DNA of 64,000 nucleotides from Bacteroides sp. (GTDB lineage Bacteria; Bacteroidota; Bacteroidia; Bacteroidales; Muribaculaceae): assembly GCA_014801785.1 (NCBI GenBank), contig JAAVDN010000002.1, forward strand, positions 1-64,000, written 5' to 3'. Of the stretch, positions 33,082 through 40,389 are shown one piece after another (the first letter of the stretch is position 1; the number at the start of each line of letters is the position of its first letter). The notes under the pieces were generated by a model. That model was given only the letters and a program-made list of their open reading frames with translations, did no database searches and was not told where the DNA came from. The translations under genes and the position numbers were made by a program.

Positions 33082-34722
33082 ATGAAAGTCAAGCCGGATT
33101 TGAGCTTCTGGAAACTCTGGAACCTGAGCTTCGGTTTCTTTGGTGTGCAGATCGCATACGCTTTGCAGAGCGCCAACGTATCGCGTATCTTCACCACCAT
33201 CGGCGCCGACCCGCATGACCTGAGCTATTTCTGGATTCTGCCCCCTCTGATGGGACTAATCGTTCAGCCTATCGTCGGAACTGCCTCCGACAAAACCTGG
33301 AATCGTTTCGGACGCCGTCTCCCATATCTGATTGGCGGAGCGTTGGTCGCGATTATCGTCATGTGTCTGCTCCCCAATGCCGGAAGCATGGGGCTGACTA
33401 TCTCTTCCGCAATTATGGTCGGTCTGATAGCTCTTATGCTCCTCGACACCTCTATCAACATGGCCATGCAGCCTTTCAAAATGCTGGTCGGTGATATGGT
33501 CAACGAAAAGCAGAAAGGGCTCGCATACTCAATACAGAGCTTCCTCTGCAACGCCGGATCGATCGTCGGATATATATTCCCAATTCTCTTCGCATGGTTC
33601 GGTCTGAAAAATGTCGCTCCGGCTGGAGAGGTGCCCCCGACGGTTATATGGTCCTTCTATATCGGCGCCGCTATCCTGCTGTTATGCGTCATATACTCAT
33701 TGGTCAAAATCAAGGAATGGCCTCCGCAGCTTTACAATGAATATAACGGCATCACGGAACAACCGAAAGATGAGAAAAAGAAAAGCGACAATCTTCTGAC
33801 CCTCCTCGTCAAGGCTCCGAAGACTTTCTGGACCGTCGGTCTTGTCCAGTTCTTCTGCTGGTTCGCTTTCCTTTTCATGTGGACCTACACCCCGGGAACT
33901 ATTGCCCAGAACGCGTTCAACACCCCCGAGGTAGAGACCGTCAAGGGTTTTGAATATACCGATGCCGAAGGGCATAAGGCGGTTGCCGACTCCAAGTTCA
34001 TCCTGACTATGGACGACCAGATTGTCATTGCCAACGGCAAGGAGGAGATTGACGTCAACTCCCTCCCTGCAGGCGTAGAGCTCAAGAAGGTCGGCATCAT
34101 GAGCCATGACCCGAAGACCAACCAGCTCTTCCTCGATGAGGTCGAGAACTTCCGCGTCCCCGACCCGGCCGCAGCCCATGTAATACGCCAGGTTGAGCTT
34201 GACGCCGCAACAGAGGAATATAACGCCGCCGGAAACTGGGTGGGCGTTCTATTCGCTATCCAGGCAATCGGCTCTGTAATATGGGCCGTCCTCCTGCCCC
34301 GCTTCCGCTCCCGCAAGTTCTCATACTCCCTCAGTCTTATCCTCGGAGCCATCGGATTCATCGGAGCCGCTTTCATCCAGAATCAGTATCTCCTCTTCAT
34401 TGCCTTCGCGCTGATAGGTTGCGCCTGGGCCGCTATGCTGGCTTGGCCTTTCACTATACTGACTAACTCTCTCAAAGGAGGAAATATCGGTGCCTACCTC
34501 GGTCTCTTCAACTGCTCTATCTGCATCCCGCAGATTGTCGCCGCCCTCGCAGGCCGTTGGATTCTGGGTGCGATAAGCACTCCCACAGCTGCCGCTCCCC
34601 AGTATATGATGATGCTCATCGCCGGCATCGCTATCGCCATCGGAGCCATCTGCGTCATCTTCATCAAGGAGAAAGCCGCCGAAACAACTCCCGAAGAGAC
34701 TCCCGCAATAAGCGAACTCTAA
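33082..34722 (+). CDS. MFS sugar transporter (SLC45-like) with a large extra loop
   Basis: Twelve-helix major facilitator, probably importing a sugar such as a maltose- or sucrose-type saccharide. The N-terminus 'FGVQIAYALQSANVSRIF' and 'PIVGTASDKTWNRFGRRLPY' are SLC45/GPH-like hallmarks. Between helices 7 and 8, after 'MWTYTPGTIAQNAF', about 95 residues are inserted (roughly 283-378), hydrophilic and beta-rich with 'EVENFRVPDPAA'; relatives normally have a loop of about 15-20 residues. The topology puts this insert in the periplasm. It stands alone between nfo and a strong terminator. The substrate is not determined. Confidence 0.88.
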   Translation: MKVKPDLSFWKLWNLSFGFFGVQIAYALQSANVSRIFTTIGADPHDLSYFWILPPLMGLIVQPIVGTASDKTWNRFGRRLPYLIGGALVAIIVMCLLPNAGSMGLTISSAIMVGLIALMLLDTSINMAMQPFKMLVGDMVNEKQKGLAYSIQSFLCNAGSIVGYIFPILFAWFGLKNVAPAGEVPPTVIWSFYIGAAILLLCVIYSLVKIKEWPPQLYNEYNGITEQPKDEKKKSDNLLTLLVKAPKTFWTVGLVQFFCWFAFLFMWTYTPGTIAQNAFNTPEVETVKGFEYTDAEGHKAVADSKFILTMDDQIVIANGKEEIDVNSLPAGVELKKVGIMSHDPKTNQLFLDEVENFRVPDPAAAHVIRQVELDAATEEYNAAGNWVGVLFAIQAIGSVIWAVLLPRFRSRKFSYSLSLILGAIGFIGAAFIQNQYLLFIAFALIGCAWAAMLAWPFTILTNSLKGGNIGAYLGLFNCSICIPQIVAALAGRWILGAISTPTAAAPQYMMMLIAGIAIAIGAICVIFIKEKAAETTPEETPAISEL

Positions 34723-34753
34723 GAAACCATTCTTCAAGAATATTTATAAAAGG

Positions 34754-34787
34754 CCGGGCCGTCCGAAAAGGACAGCCCGGTTTTTTA
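34754..34787 (+). terminator. Terminator after the MFS transporter
   Basis: CCGGGCCGTCC pairs with GGACAGCCCGG around GAAAA and is followed by TTTTTT. Confidence 0.9.
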
Positions 34788-34845
34788 TACTCTTTTTTAG
34801 TTTTATATCGCCTTTGGGAAGTGCTCCGACATAGCTCCCGCCCGA

Positions 34846-35271
34846 TTAATCCTCCTCGTCATCCTCCCAATCGAGGAAGAACTCGTCTGCGGTCGTCTCT
34901 GCGCGGAAACGAGCCATCTCGCGTCCCTCGCGTTTCGTCGGACGACCGAGCCCTTTCTGACGATCGACGAATCCCGAGATTCTCGACATCTCAAGCAAGT
35001 CATACTGCTCCTTGGGCGTAAGGTTTTCCAGGTAGTTCTCGACAAGACGCGCCCCCAGACGATTCTGGGTCAGCTGCTTGACACGGAAGGTATAGGTGAT
35101 GGGAGGTTTGCGTACCTCTATGACCTCTCCTACCCTCACTCCGCGCGAAGGCTTGACCGCTGCTCCTCCGATAGAGACACGCCCTTTCTTGCAGGCGTCC
35201 GTCGCTATCGTCCTTGTCTTGAAAACTCGCATGGCCCACAACCATTTGTCTACTCTGACTTCATCTGCCAT
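34846..35271 (-). CDS. hslR: S4-domain RNA-binding protein (Hsp15-like)
   Basis: Heat-shock-type RNA-binding protein; Hsp15 recycles stalled 50S subunits that carry nascent chains. The S4 domain is at residues 5-60 ('RVDKWLWAMRVFKTRTIATD', 'ACKKGRVSIGGAAVKPSRGV'), then a basic stretch 'RQKGLGRPTKREGRE' and an acidic C-terminal tail 'DWEDDEED'. Length 141 is close to E. coli Hsp15. It is isolated: convergent with the MFS gene and followed upstream by the hairpin element at 35319. Confidence 0.9.
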   Translation of the reverse strand: MADEVRVDKWLWAMRVFKTRTIATDACKKGRVSIGGAAVKPSRGVRVGEVIEVRKPPITYTFRVKQLTQNRLGARLVENYLENLTPKEQYDLLEMSRISGFVDRQKGLGRPTKREGREMARFRAETTADEFFLDWEDDEED

Positions 35272-35318
35272 AACAATACTCTTTCGTCTGTTTCTCTCTT
35301 TTCTGTTTCTCGATGTTT

Positions 35319-35548
35319 AAGACCCCATCCCGCAATTTAAGTAGCTGCTAAAAATAAATGAGCTTATAAAACGCAACTATCGCGCCGGCCAATCGGATGC
35401 GGAGTGAAGGAGCTTAGCGGGCTAAGCGACTGAACGACAAGTCCGATTGGACAAGCGAGAGCAAGTTTTATTGCTCAAGATTCATAATCAACATATATCG
35501 CTTTATTTTTAGCTGCTACTTACACCTTTCTTTTGGGACAGGGTCTTA
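35319..35548. mobile_element. Hairpin-rich MITE-like element, copy B (about 230 bp)
   Basis: Left AAGACCCCATCCCGCA and right (reverse complement) AAGACCCTGTCCCAAAAG are imperfect inverted ends; just inside, TAAGTAGCTGCTAAAAATAA (left) mirrors TAAGTAGCAGCTAAAAATAA (right). At the centre is GAAGGAGCTTAGCGGGCTAA followed by GCGACTGA, identical to the core of copy A, flanked by CCAATCGGA/TCCGATTGG arms. The whole element can fold as one long hairpin. It has no coding capacity and fills the gap between hslR and the META lipoprotein gene. Confidence 0.8.
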
Positions 35549-35576
35549 GTATGTATTGCCGAACCTCCCGCAACCG

Positions 35577-36467
35577 TCAGTCCACCTGCGAAGGATCGAC
35601 CCGGACCATTTCCACGACCGGAGAGCCGTCGCTACCTAAAAGCACCACCCGCTCCGGCGACAACGCCTTCGCCTTGCAGGCATCCTCAAGAGCGACTATC
35701 AGTCTGGTCTCGCTCTCAAGGTCAGGACAGGCCATCCGTGTGGTCGCGATTGCGGAGAATGAGATAGAGTTAGGAGTGTCAAGATCGGTCTCTACCTTAC
35801 CGTTCATTATATTGCATCCCGTATTGCCATGAATCTTCCCCTCATCTACATCTATGACAAGATTCATCCCTTCGACATCAATCGGATCGCCGTTGATACT
35901 CTCGACATGCCATGCCCCCGTAAGGAACTCGAAGTTGCAATGAACCATCGACATCAATTGTTCTCCTCCTCCGTCGAGAAGGGTCAGATGATAGTCATGT
36001 CCCTCCAGGCTCCAGGTATAACGACGCGTGTCAGCCATCGCCTGAGCTATCTGACGGTCTGTTATTCCATCGACCCCACACATCATCATCGTCGCAGCCA
36101 TACTTGAGAAAGTCAGAGTGCTGTCCGAAGGATTGATTGTGTAGATAGCGTTGATGGTATTGCAACCATCGTTGCCGTAGACGCGCTTCGTCTCCGGATC
36201 AAACCGAAGGTATGGTGTCTTCTCCCCGACAGCCTGTTGACCCAGCACGCTTTCTATCGTCCAATCCCCCTTGACGATGCCGCGCGCTATCTCGGCGGAG
36301 TTATACGTCTTCTGTTCCACGCTCTTATGGAGAGCCTCGCGGTCGCTGGGAAGATAGACCTCCTTGTCAGATTCGGAGTTCTTATTTTTCAGTGAGGAAC
36401 ATCCCGCGAGGAATATTCCGGCCGCTATGCCGGCAAACGTCAATATATATGTTTTTCTCATTTTCAT
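35577..36467 (-). CDS. Lipoprotein with two META domains
   Basis: Envelope lipoprotein: the signal 'YILTFAGIAAGIFLAGC' places the lipidated Cys at 23. Two META/HslJ-like domains follow, about residues 65-170 ('GDWTIESVLGQQAVGEKTPY', 'GNDGCNTINAIY') and 180-290 ('GAWHVESINGDPIDVEGMNL', 'GNTGCNIMNGKVETDL'), each with the GxxGCN hallmark. META proteins in other bacteria relate to heat-shock or novobiocin tolerance; the function here is unknown. It starts 43 bp downstream of the NADH dehydrogenase gene, likely on the same transcript. Confidence 0.88.
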   Translation of the reverse strand: MKMRKTYILTFAGIAAGIFLAGCSSLKNKNSESDKEVYLPSDREALHKSVEQKTYNSAEIARGIVKGDWTIESVLGQQAVGEKTPYLRFDPETKRVYGNDGCNTINAIYTINPSDSTLTFSSMAATMMMCGVDGITDRQIAQAMADTRRYTWSLEGHDYHLTLLDGGGEQLMSMVHCNFEFLTGAWHVESINGDPIDVEGMNLVIDVDEGKIHGNTGCNIMNGKVETDLDTPNSISFSAIATTRMACPDLESETRLIVALEDACKAKALSPERVVLLGSDGSPVVEMVRVDPSQVD

Positions 36468-36510
36468 ATTTTCGATGCTTTTTTCAGCTTCTCTGATTCC
36501 GGAGCTTTCC

Positions 36511-37785
36511 TCAGTCCCCCCAGTGGCGTCGCTCAGGATATTTGGTGGGACGAAGAAGAAGGCGCAGCGAGGTCGAGTAGGAGAAATAGTTCCATACCCA
36601 GTTGAGCATCACGTTGAGCTTGTTGCGCATTCCGAGAATCGAAAGCAGATGAATCAGCATCCATATCCACCAAGCGACTCTTCCCGTCAGTTTCATTCCT
36701 TTCAGGTCTGCGACAGCGCGGTTCTTGCCGACAGTCGCCATCGACCCTTTATCCTTATAGACGAAGGGGCTCTTGAACTCCCCTTTGTTGAGGTTGCGCG
36801 CAAGATTGGCTGCCTGCTGAATTGCCGGCTGCGCGACCTGCGGATGACCGTTCGGCCAACCCTCGGTCTGCATCAGAGCAAGGTCGCCGAGAGCGAAAAC
36901 CGATTCTTCATGACCCTTGACGCGGTTGTATTCATCAACCATGATGCGACCTCCGCGCCCGACACACTCCTTGTCAAGTCCCGGCATCGGCTCGCCGCAT
37001 ACACCTGCGGTCCATATCAAGGTCTCGCAATATTCGCTGTGCCCGTCGGCAAAAGTGACGGTCTTATTGTCGTAGCTTTTCAACATGGTGTTCAGCCGCA
37101 CGTCGACCATCAGGTCCTTAAGATATTCCTCAGCCTTACGACCTGCCTTCTCACTCATAGGACCCAACAGCTTACCCGCACCCTCGACAAGAGTAATCGT
37201 CACATCATCCTGACTCAGCTCCGGATACTCGCGGGGAAGAATATCGCGTTTCATCTCTCCAAGAGCGCCCGCAATCTCAACTCCCGAAGGACCACCTCCG
37301 ACGACCAGAAAACTCAATAGCTGGCGACGCCGTTCCCTATCCTCGCATATTGCCCCGCGCTCCAGACGGTCCAGAATCTCATCGCGACATCTGGATGCCT
37401 CCGCGACGGTCTTGATACAGAAAACCTTCTGTTCCATATCAGGCATTCCGAAGAAATTATTTTTTGTGCCGGCGGCAAGCACGAGATAATCGTAGTCCAG
37501 CGTCTCATAGCTTGTAGTTATCTTTCGGTTCGCCGTATCAATGTTCTTGACATGACCCATGTGATAGGTAACCCGCTTCAGTTTCTTGAACTCGCGACGG
37601 AACGGGAAAGAGATATTGCTCGCATCAAGACCCGATGAGGCGATCTGATAGAATAACGGAGGGAAACAATGGAAGTTATTACGGTCTATGACTTTGACAT
37701 CATACATATCCTTATTTAGCTTCTTGGCAAGATTCAAACCTGCGAAGCCGCCTCCGACAATGACTATGGTTTTACGCTCAGACAT
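36511..37785 (-). CDS. Type II NADH dehydrogenase (NAD(P)/FAD-dependent oxidoreductase)
   Basis: Peripheral membrane flavoprotein passing electrons from NADH to quinone without proton pumping. FAD site 'IVIVGGGFAGLNLAKKL' (7-23), NAD site 'LVVGGGPSGVEIAGAL', 'YDYLVLAAGTKNNFFGMPDM' and 'VFALGDLALMQTEGWPNGHP' with quinone-site 'QVAQPAIQQAANLARNL' match NDH-2. The C-terminal part has an amphipathic/hydrophobic segment ('VAWWIWMLIHLLSILGM') for membrane attachment, as in Bacteroidota members. Length is 424. It probably heads a two-gene unit with the META lipoprotein. Confidence 0.93.
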   Translation of the reverse strand: MSERKTIVIVGGGFAGLNLAKKLNKDMYDVKVIDRNNFHCFPPLFYQIASSGLDASNISFPFRREFKKLKRVTYHMGHVKNIDTANRKITTSYETLDYDYLVLAAGTKNNFFGMPDMEQKVFCIKTVAEASRCRDEILDRLERGAICEDRERRRQLLSFLVVGGGPSGVEIAGALGEMKRDILPREYPELSQDDVTITLVEGAGKLLGPMSEKAGRKAEEYLKDLMVDVRLNTMLKSYDNKTVTFADGHSEYCETLIWTAGVCGEPMPGLDKECVGRGGRIMVDEYNRVKGHEESVFALGDLALMQTEGWPNGHPQVAQPAIQQAANLARNLNKGEFKSPFVYKDKGSMATVGKNRAVADLKGMKLTGRVAWWIWMLIHLLSILGMRNKLNVMLNWVWNYFSYSTSLRLLLRPTKYPERRHWGD

Positions 37786-38117
37786 AATATTTGTTTATAA
37801 GTGTGTTCGTAATTGGGATTGAGGATGATAAACGGCAGGTGTCTGACAAATCCGCCAGACGACTCTTCACGCCAGTCTGCGACAACTTTCACGGAACAGA
37901 GGCCATCCTGCACGAGTCCCTCATTTGAAATTATAACAAATCTGCGCTTATTCGTTTCAATCAATTTGAAAAATTCCTTATCCCTTTCTTGTTATCTCGC
38001 CTCAGAGGCTAATACTCCAACCTCAATTTTAGACATATCCCCCACACAATGTCCATAAACAGATAACCCGACATCTTCTATTCAGAAAACATCGGGAAAT
38101 CTGACGGATACAGCATC
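37786..38117. other. Intergenic region upstream of the NADH dehydrogenase gene
   Basis: About 330 bp between two minus-strand genes. A 66-codon minus-strand frame (37964-37764) overlaps the NADH dehydrogenase start and resembles no known family, so it is not called. No clear TTG/TAnnTTTG pair or terminator was found. Confidence 0.4.
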
Positions 38118-38591
38118 TCAGGCCTCCTTCTCCTCGCCAGCAGATGTATCGGTCTCCCCCTTGAACATATAGAGAGCATTGAACCGCAACGTCTTGCCGA
38201 CCGACAGACCGACATCATAACCGGCATTGCGCTTGGTTATGCTGACAATCTTCGCTCCGGAGTAATTCTTGGAAACGTATGAACGGATCGTCTTATGGAC
38301 AAGCCCTTCGGGCACTTCCTTCGACCCGCAATCCACCGATCTCCAGGCTCCGGAGTTACTGAACTCGATTTTCGTTCCGTTCAGTAGCTTCACGTCATAA
38401 TCGGTCTTCTTGAGAAGATGTTTATCGACCTTGATCATGCTGACCAATGCCTTTGGAAAATGCTCGTCAAGCATCTCCCGGGCTGTTTCGGGCAACTGCT
38501 CGCGATTGAGCGTGTACTTGTCAAAAATCGCGTGGGCAGCCCCGAATGAGAGAAACATTACGATAAAGGTCAGGAAAAGTTTCTTAATCAT
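38118..38591 (-). CDS. Exported PepSY-like protein
   Basis: Secreted or periplasmic protein: signal peptide 'MIKKLFLTFIVMFLSFGAAH' then a PepSY-like (DUF2874-type) repeat pair, around residues 30-90 ('LPETAREMLDEHFPKALVSM', 'YDVKLLNGTKIEFSNSGAWR') and 95-150 ('GLVHKTIRSYVSKNYSGAKI', 'GYDVGLSVGKTLRFNALYMF'). Such proteins are abundant in Bacteroidales; binding or inhibitory roles are proposed but unproven. It appears monocistronic. Confidence 0.82.
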   Translation of the reverse strand: MIKKLFLTFIVMFLSFGAAHAIFDKYTLNREQLPETAREMLDEHFPKALVSMIKVDKHLLKKTDYDVKLLNGTKIEFSNSGAWRSVDCGSKEVPEGLVHKTIRSYVSKNYSGAKIVSITKRNAGYDVGLSVGKTLRFNALYMFKGETDTSAGEEKEA

Positions 38592-38774
38592 AAAAATAAA
38601 TTTGAAGTTTTTCCATAACCCCTCCCGGGAAACAACCTCCCGGAAAGGCCTGACCTCTACCGCGTCCCTTTACAACTAAAACATCCCCGACAATCCGAGG
38701 GTTTTCCGCTCACTCAAATTGAGATTCGCCTCGAAAAGAATATTCAGTAACAGGATAAGCAGCTGCTTAAGGAA

Positions 38775-38805
38775 TTGGATATATCGGAATTTTTTTGTAA
38801 ATTTG
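38775..38805 (+). promoter_or_regulatory. rplY promoter
   Basis: TTG (38775-38777), 20 nt, TAAATTTG (38798-38805): full consensus match. It implies a leader of about 135 nt before rplY. Confidence 0.8.
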
Positions 38806-38810
38806 CAACC

Positions 38811-38945
38811 GATTGAACCCCTCTGACAAAGAGTCTTATCAATCACCATAAGCATTAAGGGCGCCTCCACGGGTTTCGGACCCTCCGGGAGCGGACCCGC
38901 GTGTGATGGAAAAATAATATTATATTTTTAAGTAACACATTACAA
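38811..38945 (+). other. Structured 5' leader of rplY
   Basis: The leader contains CACGGGT and ACCCGCGTG arms (about 38870-38905) enclosing a GGACC-rich inner stem, able to form a compact GC-rich hairpin, followed by an AT-rich run to the ATG. An autoregulatory element for L25 is possible but unproven. The rest of the 38592-38945 gap, up to the promoter, holds nothing recognisable. Confidence 0.4.
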
Positions 38946-39599
38946 ATGAAGACTTTTGAACTCAAGGCCGAACCCCGCGAGGTTACCGGCAAGAAGGCCG
39001 TCAAGGCTCTCCGCGAAGCCGGCATGATCCCCGCTGTCCTCAACGGCGGCAAAATCGTTGATCTTCCCTACACCGAAGCCCTCAAGCCGGGTGAGAAAAT
39101 CGTCACCATCGACAAAGGGGAAAAGAAAGGTATGATCACTACCGACATCGCCGTCAAGCAGGAAGATGTCCGCAAGCTCATCTACACTCCCGACATCTTC
39201 GAGATCAACCTCGAAATCAACGGTGAGACCCGCAAGGCCGTCCTCAAAGATATCGACTTCCAGCCCGTCAAGGACACCATCCTCCATCTCGACTTCCTCG
39301 AAGTTTATCCCGACAAGCCGATCGTTATGGAAGTGCCTGTCCAGATTGAAGGTCACGCTGAAGGTGTGAAGGCCGGTGGTAAGCTGACCCTTTCCATGCG
39401 CAAGCTCAAAACCAAAGCTCTCTACTCCGAAATTCCCGAGCGTCTTGTCGTCAACGTCGATAACCTCGGCCTCGGCAAAACCCTCGCTGTCGGCGACCTC
39501 CACTTCGAGGGCCTGGAGCTCATGAACGCCAAGAACGCTGTCGTCTGCGCCGTACAGCTGACCCGCGCCGCACGTGGTGCCGCAGCAAAGGCTGAGTAA
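38946..39599 (+). CDS. rplY: 50S ribosomal protein L25 (long, TL5/Ctc type)
   Basis: Binds 5S rRNA in the large subunit. The N-terminal L25 domain starts 'MKTFELKAEPREVTGKKAVK' and the C-terminal beta domain runs from about residue 95 to 190 ('LHLDFLEVYPDKPIVMEVPV', 'PERLVVNVDNLGLGKTLAVG'), with an Ala-rich tail. The 217-residue two-domain form is the TL5/Ctc type. It has its own promoter and terminator. The codon choice is strongly C-ending, as for highly expressed genes. Confidence 0.95.
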   Translation: MKTFELKAEPREVTGKKAVKALREAGMIPAVLNGGKIVDLPYTEALKPGEKIVTIDKGEKKGMITTDIAVKQEDVRKLIYTPDIFEINLEINGETRKAVLKDIDFQPVKDTILHLDFLEVYPDKPIVMEVPVQIEGHAEGVKAGGKLTLSMRKLKTKALYSEIPERLVVNVDNLGLGKTLAVGDLHFEGLELMNAKNAVVCAVQLTRAARGAAAKAE

Positions 39600-39669
39600 T
39601 CCTTTTGATTAGACAGCAAAGGCTGAATAATCTGTCTTCTCAGACAGACCAGACGAGTTTAGCCCCTTT

Positions 39670-39718
39670 ACGCTTCGGAGTCACACACCGCGTGGACTCC
39701 GAAGCGTTCTCTTTTTCT
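39670..39718 (+). terminator. Terminator after rplY
   Basis: ACGCTTCGGAGTC (39670-39682) and GACTCCGAAGCGT (39695-39707) are perfect 13-bp arms followed by TTCTCTTTTTCTT. Confidence 0.93.
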
Positions 39719-39818
39719 TGTAAGTAGATCACTACTTATGATTGCCATAATAAAACATATTAAAGACTGGATACTGGACAGAAGCTATGTCGCACCTGTC
39801 CATAATCCTGACGACCCG

Positions 39819-40382
39819 ATGAAGAAATTTCTTATCGTCGGCCTCGGAAACATCGGGGCCGAATATGTAGGCACACGACATAACGCTGGATTCATGGTCG
39901 CCGACAAACTGGCCGCTTCCTGCGATTCAAACTTCCAGTCTTGCCGATATGGCGAAATGGCTCGCGCAAAGGTCAAGAACTGCGAACTCCTAATTCTGAA
40001 GCCTTCGACTTTCATGAACCTTTCCGGGGTCGCCGTCAGATTCTGGATGAATCAGGAGAAACTACCGCTCGAAAATCTTCTGATCATCGTCGATGACCTC
40101 GCCCTCCCTTTCGGTTCCCTACGACTCCGGCAGCGTGGTTCCGACGCCGGACACAATGGTCTGAAAAATATCGCATCCGAACTTGGAACCCAGAATTACG
40201 CACGGCTGAAATTCGGAATCGGAAACGAATTTTCTAAAGGACATCAGATTGATTTCGTCCTCGGAAAATTCCCTCCCGAAGAGAGAGAGAAACTGCCCGA
40301 AATTCTTGACAAGGCCGCTGACTGCGTAAAAGCATTTTGTCTCTCCGGACCCGCCTTCGCAATGAACAGATTCAATAAATAA
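39819..40382 (+). CDS. pth: Peptidyl-tRNA hydrolase
   Basis: Recycles tRNA by cleaving peptidyl-tRNA. From the ATG at 39819 ('[16 protein letters not shown]') the catalytic His21 is in 'TRHNAGFM'; '[10 protein letters not shown]', '[20 protein letters not shown]' and 'GHNGLKNI' are the other signatures. The frame extends upstream to an ATG at 39738, which would add 27 residues of AT-rich codon use unlike the rest; homologs start at the core, so the internal start is preferred. The TPR gene follows after 7 bp. Confidence 0.93.
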   Translation: MKKFLIVGLGNIGAEYVGTRHNAGFMVADKLAASCDSNFQSCRYGEMARAKVKNCELLILKPSTFMNLSGVAVRFWMNQEKLPLENLLIIVDDLALPFGSLRLRQRGSDAGHNGLKNIASELGTQNYARLKFGIGNEFSKGHQIDFVLGKFPPEEREKLPEILDKAADCVKAFCLSGPAFAMNRFNK

Positions 40383-40389
40383 ACGAATT

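Noticed and set aside
36364-37320. 318-codon plus-strand frame across the META and NADH dehydrogenase genes
   Set aside because: Antisense shadow spanning parts of two well-supported genes.
37764-37964. 66-codon minus-strand gene upstream of NADH dehydrogenase
   Set aside because: Overlaps the NADH dehydrogenase start in another frame, matches no family and has no promoter or ribosome-binding sequence.
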